Below the pieces are notes generated by a model. That model did no database searches. It saw nothing but the letters and a program-made list of their open reading frames with translations, and was not told where the DNA came from. Positions 51,470-52,267 of a stretch of 52,267 nt of DNA are shown here, in pieces (position 1 is the stretch's first letter; each line of letters opens with the position of its first letter). A program made the position numbers and the translations under genes. The stretch covers positions 1 through 52,267 of the forward strand of contig CAYSYM010000024.1 in NCBI GenBank assembly GCA_964435115.1. The letters run 5' to 3'. This DNA comes from CAYSYM01 sp964435115. Lineage in GTDB: Bacteria > Chloroflexota > UBA6077 > CF-72.

Positions 51470-52267
51470 TCACCGCCCGCTACTGCACGTCCCCGGTCTC
51501 AAGCCGCGCTCGGGCCGGAGCTGGTACCGAGCGTGCTCGGTCCCGCCGTCCGCCCCGCCGCTGGTCCGCACCCAGACCTCATACCTCACGTTGTCGGCCA
51601 GGCCAGCCGGCACGACGAACGTGATGGTCGTGTCCGTCCACTCGCTCACCGTGGCCACGCGACCGCCGAAGACGACGCTCCCTCCGTAGGTGTCGGCCCG
51701 CGCACCGAAGCTCGACCCGAAGAGGCGCACGCTCTCGCCGCACGAGGCCGCGTTCGCGTCGGCGTAGAGGTCCGTCCCGGTAGCGCTGGGTGGGTCGAAC
51801 GGCTGCGCCCACCTGATGAGGGGTTGGGGCGGCGTGGGGGTCGGGGTCCTGGTCGGGGTCGGGGTTGGCGTGGGGGTCGGCGTCCTGGTCGGGGTCGGGG
51901 AGCGGGTCGGCGTGGCTGTCGGGCTCGGCGTGGGGGTGCGGGTGGGACGCGGCGTGCGGGTCGGTGGTGGTGTGGGTGCGGGCGTGAAGGTGGGCAGTGC
52001 GGTCGTCGCCGCCGGCGGCGCGGGTGTTGGGACCGGCTCCTGGAACGGGGCCGACGCCACGACCACCGCCCCCGGGGCGACGCTCGCCAGGAGGAGCCTG
52101 GCGAGGTCGTCGAGCTGCTGCATCGCCTGCTGGGCCACCTGCGGCGGGCCGCCAGCCTCGGCCTGGTGCACCGTCTGGACGATCTGGTCGAGGCTGCTCT
52201 GGGGGAGGGCAGCGGCAGAGGCGCTCTCCGACGTCACCACACACACGTCGCCCGCGCGCTCTAGCGC
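51470..52267 (-). CDS. Secreted Thr/Pro-linker protein with IPT/TIG domain, 5' end outside window
   Basis: The frame is open to the window edge, so the beginning is missing. The visible part starts with a helical, Ala/Gln-rich segment (SLDQIVQTVHQAEAGG, QAMQQLDDLARLLLA), followed by a 60-residue Thr/Pro/Arg linker and a C-terminal IPT/TIG domain (ASCGESVRLFGSSFG, VVFGGRVATVSEWTDTTITF, VWVRTSGG). The last domain matches the IPT domain of the downstream protein, including SCG/ACG and a final Cys (GTCSSGR), so the two are paralogues. Likely a surface or cell-wall protein; no catalytic residues are seen. Confidence 0.68.
   Translation of the reverse strand, partial: ALERAGDVCVVTSESASAAALPQSSLDQIVQTVHQAEAGGPPQVAQQAMQQLDDLARLLLASVAPGAVVVASAPFQEPVPTPAPPAATTALPTFTPAPTPPPTRTPRPTRTPTPSPTATPTRSPTPTRTPTPTPTPTPTRTPTPTPPQPLIRWAQPFDPPSATGTDLYADANAASCGESVRLFGSSFGARADTYGGSVVFGGRVATVSEWTDTTITFVVPAGLADNVRYEVWVRTSGGADGGTEHARYQLRPERGLRPGTCSSGR
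51825..51990. repeat. Low-complexity GGGGTCGG/GGCGTGGG tract coding for Thr-Pro repeats
   Basis: Imperfect short repeats of GTCGGGGT, GGCGTGGG and GTCCTGGTCGG run for about 165 bp and encode TPTPTPT and TRTPTP units in the linker of the secreted protein. Similar but shorter tracts lie at 49545-49630 and 49830-49885 in the neighbouring gene. The length is likely to vary between strains by slippage. Confidence 0.7.

Noticed and set aside
51825..51990. Short repeats considered as a CRISPR array or minisatellite with function
   Set aside because: The units are irregular, lack spacers of constant size, and translate in one frame to a Thr/Pro linker.

Overview
The window is a dense, very GC-rich piece of a bacterial chromosome with about 45 protein genes. 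I see no rRNA, tRNA, CRISPR array or intact transposon. It most likely comes from a Chloroflexota bacterium, perhaps near Thermomicrobia or Sphaerobacter. The grounds are solute-binding lipoproteins with long Ala/Pro/Thr linkers after the lipobox, secreted proteins with Thr-Pro linkers and FGYPVS-type repeats, many GTG starts, and an actinobacterial-style phosphate direct repeat. This placement is inference from style, not from a marker gene.

Layout. 0.2-6.2 kb (+): a carbohydrate-type ABC importer (lipoprotein, two permeases, MalK/UgpC-type ATPase) followed by a CehA/McbA-like PHP metallohydrolase. 6.2-11.1 kb: a GT2 glycosyltransferase, a lipoate-ligase-like protein, an inositol-monophosphatase-family enzyme, a CsaA-like tRNA-binding protein and accD-accA. 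11.3-13.8 kb (-): two TadE proteins, one TadG-like protein and a small two-helix membrane protein. 13.8-14.3 kb: a non-coding stretch with a REP-like hairpin and a MITE-like 138-bp element. 14.3-16.8 kb: CheX-type phosphatase divergent from an OmpR-type response regulator, then a zinc-type UroD/MtaA-family methyltransferase. 16.8-20.6 kb (-): a peptide ABC importer without ATPase genes.

20.8-28.4 kb (+) is a cytochrome c maturation operon: ccdA, thioredoxin, ccmF, ccmH, two unusual membrane proteins, ccmE. The two unusual proteins each carry a CcmI-like helical hairpin predicted to lie in the cytoplasm and a beta-rich domain predicted to lie outside. ccmABCD are absent from the window and CcmE has an altered haem site. 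28.5-35.7 kb (-) is a complete phosphate regulon, phoB-phoR-pstSCAB-phoU, with three tandem 11-bp repeats before pstS.

35.7-52.3 kb holds a deazaflavin-type nitroreductase, a patatin phospholipase, a DEAD-box helicase, galK, a 60-residue Cys-rich peptide gene directly before an isocitrate lyase-like gene, an acyl-CoA synthetase, a J-domain membrane protein, plsX, an RND transporter without an adaptor gene, and two neighbouring secreted IPT/TIG proteins, the last cut by the window end. Convergent gene pairs are mostly separated by GC hairpins without U-tracts. The best candidates for something undescribed are the pair of proteins inside the ccm operon and the CxCx3Cx3H peptide coupled to the isocitrate lyase-like gene.
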